DNA from: Nocardia colli
GTDB lineage: Bacteria; Actinomycetota; Actinomycetes; Mycobacteriales; Mycobacteriaceae
Assembly: GCF_008704205.1 (NCBI RefSeq)
Contig: NZ_VXLC01000045.1
Span: forward strand, 1 to 64,000
Direction: 5' to 3'
DNA length: 64,000 nt
Shown here: piece by piece, positions 25,092-33,560 of the stretch
Layout of the letters: every line of letters starts with the position of its first letter
Numbering within the stretch: the first letter of the stretch is position 1
Program-made: the position numbers and the translations under genes
Notes under the pieces: model-generated
What the model was told of the DNA's origin: nothing
Databases searched by the model: none
The model's input: only the letters and a program-made list of their open reading frames with translations

Positions 25092-26810
25092 ATGTCGGCC
25101 GACTTCACCAACGCGCCACCTCCGACACAGATCGGCGGGCTGCGCGCGGTGCCGATGCACATCCGGGAACTGCGCGCGGTCGTCACCCTGGATGCCGCGA
25201 CCGGCGACGGCACGGTCGAGGCGACGGTCGACTACGTGGTCGGTCCGCACGCCGGATCGCCGATCTTCGACCTCCGGCAAACCGTGCAGACCTGCCGGCT
25301 CGACGGGACGCGGCTCGACCCGGCGAAGATCGCGGCACGCGATACCGGCGCCGGCCGGCACAGTTCGATCCGGGTCATCGGCGTCCCGCAGGCCGCCGGA
25401 TCGGCGCACCGGCTGGTCGTGACCTATCGGCTGGCGACGCCGGACGCCGACCTCGGCGGCGCCTATCCGCCGGTGCTGCGCCGGGTGCACGGTGGGCTTC
25501 GCTGGTCGTTCGGCATGTCCGATCTGTACGCGGGGCGTTATCTCGAGGCCTGGTTTCCGTCGAACCTGCCCTTCGACCAGTTCCCGTGGACGCTCGAATT
25601 GCGGCTCACCGCAACCACGGTCGCGCACTCCCTGATCACCAACGGCACGGCGACCGTGGTCGGCGCGAACGCCTGGACCGTGCGCTTCCCGGCCTGGTTC
25701 ACCACGATGTCGGCGCTGCTCGAGCTCCGTCCGTCCGACGCGGTCGTGCTGCGCTCATCGACCGTCGTGCTGCCGGTGTCGCGGCGATCGGTGGTGGTGG
25801 AGACCTGGAAACCGGTTGGCGGTCAAGAGAATCTGCCCGCGCTGAATGCCCGCGTCGGCACACTGCTCGCGGATTACGAGACCAGCTTCGGTGACTTCCT
25901 CGGCAGCCGGTTCGTCTGCTTCTTCCACGGCGCGGACGGCGGCATGGAATACGCGGGCGGCGCGACCACCGCGGCCGGCGCGCTCGGCCACGAGGTGTTC
26001 CACTCGTGGTTCGCTCGCGGTATCAGCCCGGCGGCGCAGACCGACGGCTGGTGGGACGAGGCGTACACCAGCTTCCGCGACGACGGCGACACCCGCACGG
26101 AGCGTTTCGATTTCACCCGGCCGCCGGTGCAGCTCTGCTCCCGGCGGCCGTTCCAGCGCACCACCCCGGTGTCGGCGTACGACGAGGGCAGCCGCTTCTT
26201 CCGCGGTGTCGCGGACCGGATCGGCGCGGCCCCGCTGCGCACACTGATGGCGGGTTTGTACCGGGCGGGTCGTGGAACGCCGGTCAGCACAGCCGATTTG
26301 GCAGCGCACCTCGTCTCCGGCTCCGGTGCAACGGATCTCGTCGATGCCTTTCACCGATTCGTCTACGGCTTCGCCGAGTCGACGCCGGACGCACGTCTCG
26401 AATTCGTGGCGACGCCGGCCCTGTGGGTCCGCCGCGCCGACGACGGCGTCGCCACCCACGCGAATCCGAAGGCCGGACAGGACAACTGGATTCACGCCCG
26501 AGTGCGCAATCGCGCGACGGCCGGACCGTGCCGCCATTTCGTCGTGACCTTCGCCGTCCGGGCCACGACGACCACCGCACCCACCTACCCCGCCGACTTC
26601 TTCCCCGCGCAGACGGCGACGGTGGGTTTCGAGCTCGCACCGGGCCGCTGGCGCACGGTGACCGCGCACTGGCCGGCGGCACTGGTGCCCGCCCACGGCG
26701 CCCGGGTGTCCGTGCTCGCGTCGGTGCACGCCCGCCGCTCGCATCCGGCGTCAGGCACGCACGTGTGGGAGCAGGCGTCGATTGCCCAGCGCGACATGAC
26801 CATTGACTGA
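25092..26810 (+). CDS. M1-family (aminopeptidase N-like) metallopeptidase
   Basis: A 572-residue protein with the full gluzincin site: HEVFH at residues 300-304 and the third zinc ligand Glu323 in GWWDEAYTSF, exactly 18 residues after the second His, preceded by a GGMEYAGG segment standing where M1 enzymes have GxMEN. The N-terminal about 230 residues are the beta-rich saddle domain (VTLDAATGDGTVEATVDYVV). The C-terminus ends in a beta-sandwich rather than the usual helical domain. No signal peptide is visible. Its last 60 bp overlap the convergent BTAD gene. The peptide substrate is unknown; M61-like glycyl aminopeptidases are an alternative. Confidence 0.82.
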   Translation: MSADFTNAPPPTQIGGLRAVPMHIRELRAVVTLDAATGDGTVEATVDYVVGPHAGSPIFDLRQTVQTCRLDGTRLDPAKIAARDTGAGRHSSIRVIGVPQAAGSAHRLVVTYRLATPDADLGGAYPPVLRRVHGGLRWSFGMSDLYAGRYLEAWFPSNLPFDQFPWTLELRLTATTVAHSLITNGTATVVGANAWTVRFPAWFTTMSALLELRPSDAVVLRSSTVVLPVSRRSVVVETWKPVGGQENLPALNARVGTLLADYETSFGDFLGSRFVCFFHGADGGMEYAGGATTAAGALGHEVFHSWFARGISPAAQTDGWWDEAYTSFRDDGDTRTERFDFTRPPVQLCSRRPFQRTTPVSAYDEGSRFFRGVADRIGAAPLRTLMAGLYRAGRGTPVSTADLAAHLVSGSGATDLVDAFHRFVYGFAESTPDARLEFVATPALWVRRADDGVATHANPKAGQDNWIHARVRNRATAGPCRHFVVTFAVRATTTTAPTYPADFFPAQTATVGFELAPGRWRTVTAHWPAALVPAHGARVSVLASVHARRSHPASGTHVWEQASIAQRDMTID

Positions 26811-27530
26811 GCGCGGGGTGGGCGGCGGCGGCGCGACCATGCCGACCCGGCCGAACAATTCCGGCGACGGACGGATGCTCAGCTCGGTCCAGAGCAGGTC
26901 CGCGAACATGCCCAACTGCCTGCGCGCCTCCACGACATTGCCCTCACACAGGTGGGCCTCGATCAAAGCCGCCTGTGCCGACTCACGCAGTGGCTCCTCG
27001 GCGACCACAGCCAGCATCACATCGATCGCCTCCGGGTAGCGCCCCTGCTCGGCGAGCTTGCGCGCGTCCACCTCCAGCGCGTGTAACCGCATCTGCCGCA
27101 ACTGTTCCCGGGCCAGCAGCAGCCAGGTCTCGTCCCAGCCCGGCAGCAGATCGTTGGTGCGGGCGAGCAGTGCGGCCCGGTCGCGCGGGCAGTCGCACTG
27201 CTCAGCCAGCATCCGCTCGGCGTTGCGGCGGAACTCGTGCACGTCGACCTCGACCTCGGCACCGAGCCGCACCCGGCCACCCTCCCCGCGCACCAGTACC
27301 GGACTGGCCTGCCGGATCCGCCACAGCGCGGTCCGCAGGCTGGCGCGCGACCGGTCGACGGTCGCGTCGGGCCACAACCGCTCCGCGAGTACCCCGCGGT
27401 CGCAATCGGGTTCGGCGATCTGGTCCAGCGCCAGATATGCCAGTACCCGGCGCGAATGCTGGGGCAGCGCAACATGGCTCGCGTCGACCCGCAGCGCGAA
27501 TCCACCGAGCAAGCAGATGGCGAGCCGCAT
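26751..27530 (-). CDS. SARP-like regulator with BTAD domain (copy 2)
   Basis: A 259-residue paralogue of the regulator at 24226: winged helix CLLGGFALRVDASHV ... VLAERLWPDATVDRSRASLRTALWRIRQA (residues 5-80) and BTAD (about 95-240, LLPGWDETWLLLAREQ, EPLRESAQAALIEAHLCEGN). It reads towards the M1 peptidase and overlaps its 3' end by 60 bp. Upstream, an exact 11-bp tandem repeat of SARP-box type lies between its start and the next rightward gene, suggesting autoregulation and control of the large cluster to the right. Confidence 0.85.
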   Translation of the reverse strand: MRLAICLLGGFALRVDASHVALPQHSRRVLAYLALDQIAEPDCDRGVLAERLWPDATVDRSRASLRTALWRIRQASPVLVRGEGGRVRLGAEVEVDVHEFRRNAERMLAEQCDCPRDRAALLARTNDLLPGWDETWLLLAREQLRQMRLHALEVDARKLAEQGRYPEAIDVMLAVVAEEPLRESAQAALIEAHLCEGNVVEARRQLGMFADLLWTELSIRPSPELFGRVGMVAPPPPTPRSVNGHVALGNRRLLPHVRA

Positions 27531-27599
27531 CGAATCATCCCTCCGTCCCAGGCCGGGAATTGGCCGGTCGAGCAAGCGTGCCGAGCCCGCGCTGCGCGC

Positions 27600-27621
27600 G
27601 CGTCAACACCGCGTCAACACC
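27600..27621. repeat. 11-bp tandem direct repeat, candidate SARP-binding site
   Basis: GCGTCAACACC is repeated exactly twice head to tail (27600-27610 and 27611-27621). SARP regulators bind heptameric direct repeats with 11-bp periodicity, so the period fits the BTAD regulator encoded 70 bp away. Read on the minus strand each unit contains TTGACG, a -35-like hexamer, consistent with autoregulation. Confidence 0.6.
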
Positions 27622-27672
27622 GCCCACGCGGCATTGACGGCAGCTGGTACGGCCACGCGCGACCGTGGTCCG

Positions 27673-27876
27673 GTGAGTGGACCGGAGAGCAAGACCATCG
27701 TGGTGCGGGCCTGGCGTGACCGCGGCCGACTGATCATCCGGGTGCTGACCGGTACCGGCGATCTCGGCTCAGGTCAGGAGTGGGTTTTCGCCGATATCGA
27801 TGCCTCGCTGGCGCACATCGGCGAATTGCTCGGCGAGCTGCGGACGGATGCGGCGTCCGACGAGACAAAGCGTTGA
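27673..27876 (+). CDS. Small hypothetical protein
   Basis: A 67-residue protein from a GTG at 27673. It is beta-rich at the N-terminus (KTIVVRAWRDRGRLIIRVLTG) with a predicted helix at the C-terminus (IDASLAHIGELLGELR). No ribosome site stands out. It is divergent from the BTAD regulator and lies 65 bp upstream of the acidic-tailed cluster, of which it is probably the first gene. Family unknown; similar short proteins are often found in actinomycete regulator loci. Confidence 0.5.
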   Translation: MSGPESKTIVVRAWRDRGRLIIRVLTGTGDLGSGQEWVFADIDASLAHIGELLGELRTDAASDETKR

Positions 27877-27941
27877 CGTTTGCGCACACCACGGTCCCGC
27901 ACAGTGACGCGAAACGCCCGTCGTTTGCGGAGGTGACCACA

Positions 27942-30359
27942 ATGCGCAGTGACTCATACACCGAGTCTCGCGGTGATACCGAGGACTATGTCTCGCCGTT
28001 CTCCGGGCTGTCGCCCTTCGGCGAGGCGGTGGATCAAGCGGCCGAACAACCGACGGCCGCATTCGACGAGTCGCCGTTCGAGAGCTACTCGTTCACCGAG
28101 TCCCCCTTCGGGGAGCACTCCTACTCCGAGGCCGATGAGCAGTCGGAGCTGGCCACCGAGTTCCTGGAGGCGCTGCACGACGAGGAGTTCACCGAGGCGC
28201 TCGAGCAGCTGCTCGACGAGGGCGCCGCCCGTGCGCTCGCGGATGCCCAGCAGTGGTCGATGACGCCGTCGGAGTCCGAATGCCGGGAATCGCTGCAGGA
28301 GTGGATCGCCCCGTTGATCAGCGAATGGGAACGCGCGATCGACAGCTTCGCGAGCGGCCTGGAGAACGCCGATCTGCACGGCCTCGCCGAGCAGGAGCTC
28401 GACGAGCTGCTCGACTCGCTGGAGACCCCGGCCGCGCTCGGGTCGGAGGTGTTCGAGAACTTTCTCGGCAAGATCGTGCGCAAGGTCAAGTCGGTCATCA
28501 AGCAGAAGGTCCGGCAGGCGATCGGGTTCGTGAAGAATCCGGTCAAGGGCGTCATCGGCATCGCCAAGAGTGGGCTGAACACGATCAAGAGCGGCCTGCA
28601 GACCATCGGCAAGCACCTGATCGGCCCCATTCTCGAGCGGCTGAAGAAGATCGGGCTCTCGTTGCTCAAGGGGGTCGTCAAGAAGCTGCTCAACCCACTG
28701 ACCCGGATCCTGCCCGCCGAGATCCGCCCGCTGGTCCCGATCCTGGCGAAGCGTCTCGGTATCGGCGAGGCCGCCGACGAATCGGCGGACGAGGCCGACG
28801 AGGGCGCGGACGAATTCGGCACCGCGGCAGCCATGGCCGAGGCATTCGACCACGAGCTCTTCGCGATGTTCACCGCCGAGGAGACCGACGAGGCCGGCGC
28901 CGAAGAGTTCGACGAGGCGGATTCCGAAGAGCCCGAACACAATACGGTGGCCGAGCTGGACGACGCCCGGGCCCGGCTCGCGGCACAGTTGAGCGCCTAC
29001 ACCGGATCCGAGGAGCCGATCGCGGAGATCGAGCAGTTCGTGCCCGCGGTGCTGGCCATCCGGCCGCTGCTCAAGCTGGGCCTGAAAGTCACCGGCGCCC
29101 GGGCGAAACTGGTCAATCTGATCGCGCAGCCGCTGGCCAAGCTGATCAAGGGGATGGTCGGTCCCGAAGCCGCGCGCACCATCGGGAAGATCGCCGGGCA
29201 GGACCCGTCGGTCATGATCGCCCGGGCGGTGGTCGGCGTCGGGTTCACCGCGCTCGGCCTGGAAACCGCTGGGCAGGAAGAAGATACGATTCCCGGCGAG
29301 GCGCTGGCCTCGGCCGTCGAGGCGACGGTCACCCGGGTGCTCGACGAGCTGCCCGAGGCGGCGTTCACCGATCCCCTGCAGGTCAGTGCGGCGGTGCAGC
29401 GCGCGTTCGCCGAGTCCGCCGCCGCCTACCTGCCGGACCGGCTGTTGCGGGCCGATCTGCCGGAACGCGAGACCTCCGAGGAGGGCGGCTTCTGGGTGAT
29501 GATGCCGCGCTCGACCAGGCCGCGCTACCGATTCCGCAAGTACACCAGGGTTTTCGCGATGCCGATCCCGCGGCAGGTCGCGCGGGCGGTGCGCTGGAAC
29601 GACGGCGGCACGCTGGAGACCTATCTGCTCGACCGCGGCGTCGACCGGTGGCCGGTGCAGGCCGAGATCGACCTCTACGAGACGCTGCCCGGCACCCTGC
29701 TCGGACACCTCACCCGGGACGAAACCCTGCCTGCCGCAGAACAACCCGGCGCCGACGAATTCCAGCCGCTCACCGCGGAGGCCGCGGGACTGCTGCTTCG
29801 CGAACCCGCGCTGGGCCGCCGCCGGACGGTCGGGACCGGACCGGGCGCCTACCGGCCCGTGCCCGGTCAGCGGTACTTCCGGGTCCGGGTCGCGAAAATG
29901 CCCGGTCGCAAGGCCCGTCGGCCACGCAGGCTCACGACGGTGCGCTGGGATCCCGCGACCAAGCGGATGGCCATCGTGATCAAGCTGTCCGAGCGGCGAG
30001 CTCGCGGTCTGCAGGCCCGCCTGCACCGGGCCGCACCCGCGGGGCAGCGCGACCTGCCCGCCGTGCTGTCGGCCTTGCGCGAGATCTTCCTGCCCCGCCT
30101 GCAGTATCGGATCGCCCGACGGCTGCTGAAGGCCACCGTGGTCACCGACCCGGCCGCCGCCGCCAAGCTGGCCGGTGAGCTGACCGCCGCGACCAGCACC
30201 GGCATCGCCACCTATCTCGCGCAGCGCGGCGCTCAATTCGCCGCCGCCGTGGCCGATCCGGCCGACGGGGTCACGCTGTCGGTGACCTTCACCGGCATTC
30301 AGCCGGATTCGGCGCAGATCCCGGCCCCGGAAGTCGTCGCAACCCCAGGACTGAAGTGA
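27942..30359 (+). CDS. Large acidic-tailed protein with cationic amphipathic core
   Basis: An 805-residue protein with no signal peptide. Residues 1-165 are strongly acidic with SPFSG/SPFGE/SPFES/SPFGE repeats. Residues 174-275 switch abruptly to a Lys/Val/Ile-rich amphipathic region (LGKIVRKVKSVIKQKVRQA, GIAKSGLNTIKSGLQTIGKH, LLKGVVKKLLNPL) resembling membrane-active peptides. A second acidic linker (276-340) precedes a mixed domain with a basic C-terminal half (about 510-700, with VMMPRSTRPRYRFRKYTRVFAMP). The family is unknown to me. It heads a tightly spaced series of six genes. The acidic tail may mask the cationic core until delivery; that is speculation. Confidence 0.7.
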   Translation: MRSDSYTESRGDTEDYVSPFSGLSPFGEAVDQAAEQPTAAFDESPFESYSFTESPFGEHSYSEADEQSELATEFLEALHDEEFTEALEQLLDEGAARALADAQQWSMTPSESECRESLQEWIAPLISEWERAIDSFASGLENADLHGLAEQELDELLDSLETPAALGSEVFENFLGKIVRKVKSVIKQKVRQAIGFVKNPVKGVIGIAKSGLNTIKSGLQTIGKHLIGPILERLKKIGLSLLKGVVKKLLNPLTRILPAEIRPLVPILAKRLGIGEAADESADEADEGADEFGTAAAMAEAFDHELFAMFTAEETDEAGAEEFDEADSEEPEHNTVAELDDARARLAAQLSAYTGSEEPIAEIEQFVPAVLAIRPLLKLGLKVTGARAKLVNLIAQPLAKLIKGMVGPEAARTIGKIAGQDPSVMIARAVVGVGFTALGLETAGQEEDTIPGEALASAVEATVTRVLDELPEAAFTDPLQVSAAVQRAFAESAAAYLPDRLLRADLPERETSEEGGFWVMMPRSTRPRYRFRKYTRVFAMPIPRQVARAVRWNDGGTLETYLLDRGVDRWPVQAEIDLYETLPGTLLGHLTRDETLPAAEQPGADEFQPLTAEAAGLLLREPALGRRRTVGTGPGAYRPVPGQRYFRVRVAKMPGRKARRPRRLTTVRWDPATKRMAIVIKLSERRARGLQARLHRAAPAGQRDLPAVLSALREIFLPRLQYRIARRLLKATVVTDPAAAAKLAGELTAATSTGIATYLAQRGAQFAAAVADPADGVTLSVTFTGIQPDSAQIPAPEVVATPGLK

Positions 30360-31609
30360 TGGACGCCCGATTCGCCACCGAGACAGCCGCTCTCGCCACC
30401 GAGGCGAGGCACTGGCGGCGCGCCAGCGCGGCGCTGGGTGACCTCGAGGTCAGCGCGTCGCCGGCGGCCTGGCGTGAGCTCGAGTCCTATCTCGGGCTCA
30501 GCGTCCGGGCGAGCCTCAGCGGCCAGGCGCGCAGGCTCACCGCGCAGGCCGATCGCACTCTCTTCACGATCAAGGGCGCGACCACGCCGAACGACCTGAA
30601 AACCGCACGCGCGGAGCTACTCCGGCTGCGGCGCCGCTACAGTCGCGCCGAGGCCGTCGTCGACTTCTACTGCGACGCGGTGAACACCCGGACGAATCCG
30701 CGCATCGCCGCGGTGCTGCGCGGGCTGGACGCGTTGGCCGTGCACAGCATGGATCAGGTGTTGCGGCCGTTGGGCATCGACACGCCCTCGGTGCTGACCT
30801 ACCTCGACAAAGGGATGGGCGCCTCGATTCTGCGGGCCGGCGCCCGGCTCTGGGACGCCTCGCTGTCCCCCGCCGCCGCCATCAAGATCACTCGCCACAA
30901 TCTCTGGCAGCCGACCTCGCTGGTACACGAGACCGGTCATCAAGTCGCCCATTTGACCGGCTGGACAAAGGAATTGGCGGCCGCCCTGCACACCGCGCTC
31001 GCACCGCACAGCCCCGTCGCCGCGGAGGCGTGGCAGAGCTGGGCCTCCGAGGTGGCGGCCGATGTCTACGCGTTCTGCCTGCTCGGTTACGCACCGGTGC
31101 CCGCGCTGGCGACCGTCGTGGACGGGCCGTCGAGCCAGGTGTACCGGATGCCCTTCGGTGACCCGCACCCCGTCTCGGCGCTGCGGGTGCAGTTCAACGC
31201 GGCGCTGTGCCGGGCCTGGTTCGGGGCCGGACCGTGGGACGCGCTGGCGACCCGCTGGATGACCAGACACCCACTCGCACAGGCGCCTTCGGATGTCGCG
31301 GCGATCGTCGCGGCGAGCATGCCGCTGCTGCCCGCGATCGCCGACGTGTGCACCCGGGTGCCGATGCGCGCCTTCCACGGCGTGCCGCTCTCGGCATTGG
31401 CCGACCCGCGGCGGGTGGCGCCGAACGAGCTCACCCGGCTGGCCGATCGCGCGGGCGAATCGCTCTACACCTCGACCTACCTGCAACGGGTCGAGCCGAT
31501 GCGCATTCTGGCGCTGACCGTATTGCGCGGTCTCGAATCATCCACCGCGCCATCGGCAATGGAGACCTGGCTGCGACGGATGGGTGGCGGCGACCGACTC
31601 GCCGCCTGA
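30359..31609 (+). CDS. Putative zinc metallopeptidase (HExxH zincin)
   Basis: A 416-residue protein. SLVHETGHQVAHLTGW places HExxH at residues 190-194, and a helix SWASEVAADVYAF carries Glu231, a reasonable third zinc ligand in the ExxxD style of gluzincins such as M48. The N-terminal 120 residues are helical, including an Arg-rich LLRLRRRYSRAEAVVDFY stretch. No signal peptide or transmembrane segment is seen. Its ATG shares one base with the stop of the preceding gene (TGATG), so the two are translationally coupled. Substrate unknown; processing of cluster products is one possibility. Confidence 0.7.
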   Translation: MDARFATETAALATEARHWRRASAALGDLEVSASPAAWRELESYLGLSVRASLSGQARRLTAQADRTLFTIKGATTPNDLKTARAELLRLRRRYSRAEAVVDFYCDAVNTRTNPRIAAVLRGLDALAVHSMDQVLRPLGIDTPSVLTYLDKGMGASILRAGARLWDASLSPAAAIKITRHNLWQPTSLVHETGHQVAHLTGWTKELAAALHTALAPHSPVAAEAWQSWASEVAADVYAFCLLGYAPVPALATVVDGPSSQVYRMPFGDPHPVSALRVQFNAALCRAWFGAGPWDALATRWMTRHPLAQAPSDVAAIVAASMPLLPAIADVCTRVPMRAFHGVPLSALADPRRVAPNELTRLADRAGESLYTSTYLQRVEPMRILALTVLRGLESSTAPSAMETWLRRMGGGDRLAA

Positions 31610-31630
31610 ACGGATAGATAGGAGACCGAC

Positions 31631-32173
31631 ATGGATAACGAGCCAGGCAACGGGCCCGCGAACGTGGATCAGCTGATCCAGTTGTGCACCGCCATAATTC
31701 AGCAGTACCGGCCGCCGGACAGCACCCCGTCGAACACGCTCGAGGACGGCAACGACCTGACGCTGTCGATCTTCTCGGAGCTGCAGTACGCGTTGCAATC
31801 ACGCAACCTCTCGGCCAAAGGGCCGGCGACGCAGGCGCTGCCCGCCCAGGTCGATGTGCCGCACAGCCGGTTGGTATTCAAACGGGCGCTGCCGCACTAC
31901 GCGGAGCGGGTCGTCGCCATCTACCGCGGCAACCGCCTTCCCGCGGTCCTCGTCCAGATCTACGACCAGGACAGCCGAGACGGCGGGAACGGTGCGGACT
32001 GCGAGCAGCGACCGACGTTCAGACTCCCCCATGCCGATGAGGCGATCGCGGTGCAGATCCAGGACTGCGACGAGCGCGTCCGGCTCGTCAGCTTCGTGAC
32101 GTACGTGCCGATCGACACCTCCGGCTCCGATTCCAGGGTCGCCGTGTACTCCGACTCGCCGCAAGCATTTTAA
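31631..32173 (+). CDS. Hypothetical protein of acidic-tailed cluster
   Basis: A 180-residue protein with a clear ribosome site (ATAGGAGACC) before the ATG. The N-terminal half is helical (VDQLIQLCTAIIQQYRPP), the C-terminal half beta-rich (YAERVVAIYRGNRLPAVLVQIYDQD, IAVQIQDCDERVRLVSFVTYVPID). Four cysteines are spread out. I do not recognise a family. Its position between a zincin and another unknown, with short gaps on both sides, indicates it belongs to the same operon. Confidence 0.6.
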   Translation: MDNEPGNGPANVDQLIQLCTAIIQQYRPPDSTPSNTLEDGNDLTLSIFSELQYALQSRNLSAKGPATQALPAQVDVPHSRLVFKRALPHYAERVVAIYRGNRLPAVLVQIYDQDSRDGGNGADCEQRPTFRLPHADEAIAVQIQDCDERVRLVSFVTYVPIDTSGSDSRVAVYSDSPQAF

Positions 32174-32186
32174 GGAAGGCAGCGCC

Positions 32187-33506
32187 ATGTTTCGACAGTT
32201 GGCTACTCAGCTCCCCAAACTCACCGGCGGGCTCACGCCGGCTGATGCGGTCTTCACATTCCACCCCGAGCAGCTGAGCCGATGGCTGGACGAGATCTGG
32301 GCGCAAGGCGGAATCACCGCCTGGCCCAAAGTCTTCAACCCGACCGCGGTGCCGCTCGGCGACCAGGCGGCGGTCAAGCTGACCCAGATCCCGGACAACC
32401 TCATCAAGGAATCGTTCAGGTCCGGTGTGCGCGGGCCGGCCGGGACGCCGCCGTTCACTCCGCCGCTCGGCTACAACCCGAGCAACGACCCGCAGGTGGT
32501 GCCGCTCTGGGACCACATGTTCTACGCGTACCTGGTGGAAAGCACCGGCATCGTGGAGATCTTCGCCGAGGTGGTGCGGCGCTACGTCGTCGGCGAAACG
32601 CTGCCCGCGCCGACGGTCGAAACCATGACCTGGGTGCGCGCCACCGAGGAACTGTTCTTCCGCGATCCGCCGCTGTTCCGGGTGGGTGGCCTGACCAGTC
32701 AGCTGCGCCCGGACGCCCGGGTGAACCGGCGAAATGCCTACTGGCGCATGTTCGGACTCGATCTGCCGCATCCGGCGCCCGGCGCGGACAGCCAGGCCTG
32801 GAAGCGAGATGCCGGGGCCGCGAGCAGCATCCGGTTCATCGAGATCTGGAACGAACTGCTCCGCCAGATCTGGCTCGGTATCGAGAACGAGCGCAACACG
32901 TCCGGTTCGAATCCGACCGACGCGAGCTACATCGGGTACCTGTGCCAGACGCTCGCGGAGATGCTGCGGCTGCGCCGCCTCGGCGGGATGCTGTCCCGGG
33001 AAGAGTTCAGTTATGCCTGCCTGCTGAACTGGTTTCATCTCACCGTCGACTACGAAAGCGCGGTGGTGCGCGACCTCAGCGCGAACGCCGGTGTCGCCGG
33101 CGGCAATCCCGCCGACCGGCTCGCGACGGTCGGGGCCCGGGTCGGCGTCGCACCGTCGCGTCAGGCCCGCGAGCTCTTCGAACTCGCCTCCCTGGTCTCA
33201 CCGCTGCTGTGGGCCATCGAGCTCGGCGTGTTCGACGAGCAGCCCCAGGCCGCGCTGCTTTACCGCTCCACCGGCGTGCCGGGGACCGGGACCAAGCCCG
33301 CGCAGACGATGACGCGAATCATCGACCTGTGGCAGTCGGCGACCGGGGAGCGGGTCAAGGACCTCGCGGTCACCATGCGCCGCACCACGAACCAGGTCCG
33401 TTCCGCGCAACCGGCGAAACTGCTGCCCGCCGGCGTGCTGTCCGGCGCGACCGCACCGGCGGCGCCCGCGACGAACGGACATCGACGAGTCGCCCCTCGG
33501 CTCTGA
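32187..33506 (+). CDS. Hypothetical Trp-rich helical protein of acidic-tailed cluster
   Basis: A 439-residue soluble protein, ATG preceded by AAGGAAGGC, starting 13 bp after the previous gene. It is mostly helical and aromatic-rich (FHPEQLSRWLDEIWAQ, FIEIWNELLRQIWLGIENERN, LRLRRLGGMLSREEFSYACLLNWFHL). The C-terminal about 60 residues are an Ala/Pro/Arg tail. No signal peptide, membrane helix or known catalytic motif is visible. It may be a structural or chaperone component of the cluster; function is unknown. Confidence 0.6.
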   Translation: MFRQLATQLPKLTGGLTPADAVFTFHPEQLSRWLDEIWAQGGITAWPKVFNPTAVPLGDQAAVKLTQIPDNLIKESFRSGVRGPAGTPPFTPPLGYNPSNDPQVVPLWDHMFYAYLVESTGIVEIFAEVVRRYVVGETLPAPTVETMTWVRATEELFFRDPPLFRVGGLTSQLRPDARVNRRNAYWRMFGLDLPHPAPGADSQAWKRDAGAASSIRFIEIWNELLRQIWLGIENERNTSGSNPTDASYIGYLCQTLAEMLRLRRLGGMLSREEFSYACLLNWFHLTVDYESAVVRDLSANAGVAGGNPADRLATVGARVGVAPSRQARELFELASLVSPLLWAIELGVFDEQPQAALLYRSTGVPGTGTKPAQTMTRIIDLWQSATGERVKDLAVTMRRTTNQVRSAQPAKLLPAGVLSGATAPAAPATNGHRRVAPRL

Positions 33507-33560
33507 GCCGTTGGGACGCCGAGTCGTTCGCCACCGCGCGACACCGATTGGGAGCCTGAT

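Noticed and set aside
27954..30236. A 760-codon antisense open frame over the acidic-tailed protein gene.
   Set aside because: Mirror of the repetitive acidic sense sequence; no ribosome site or motif, and the sense frame has start, ribosome site and operon context.
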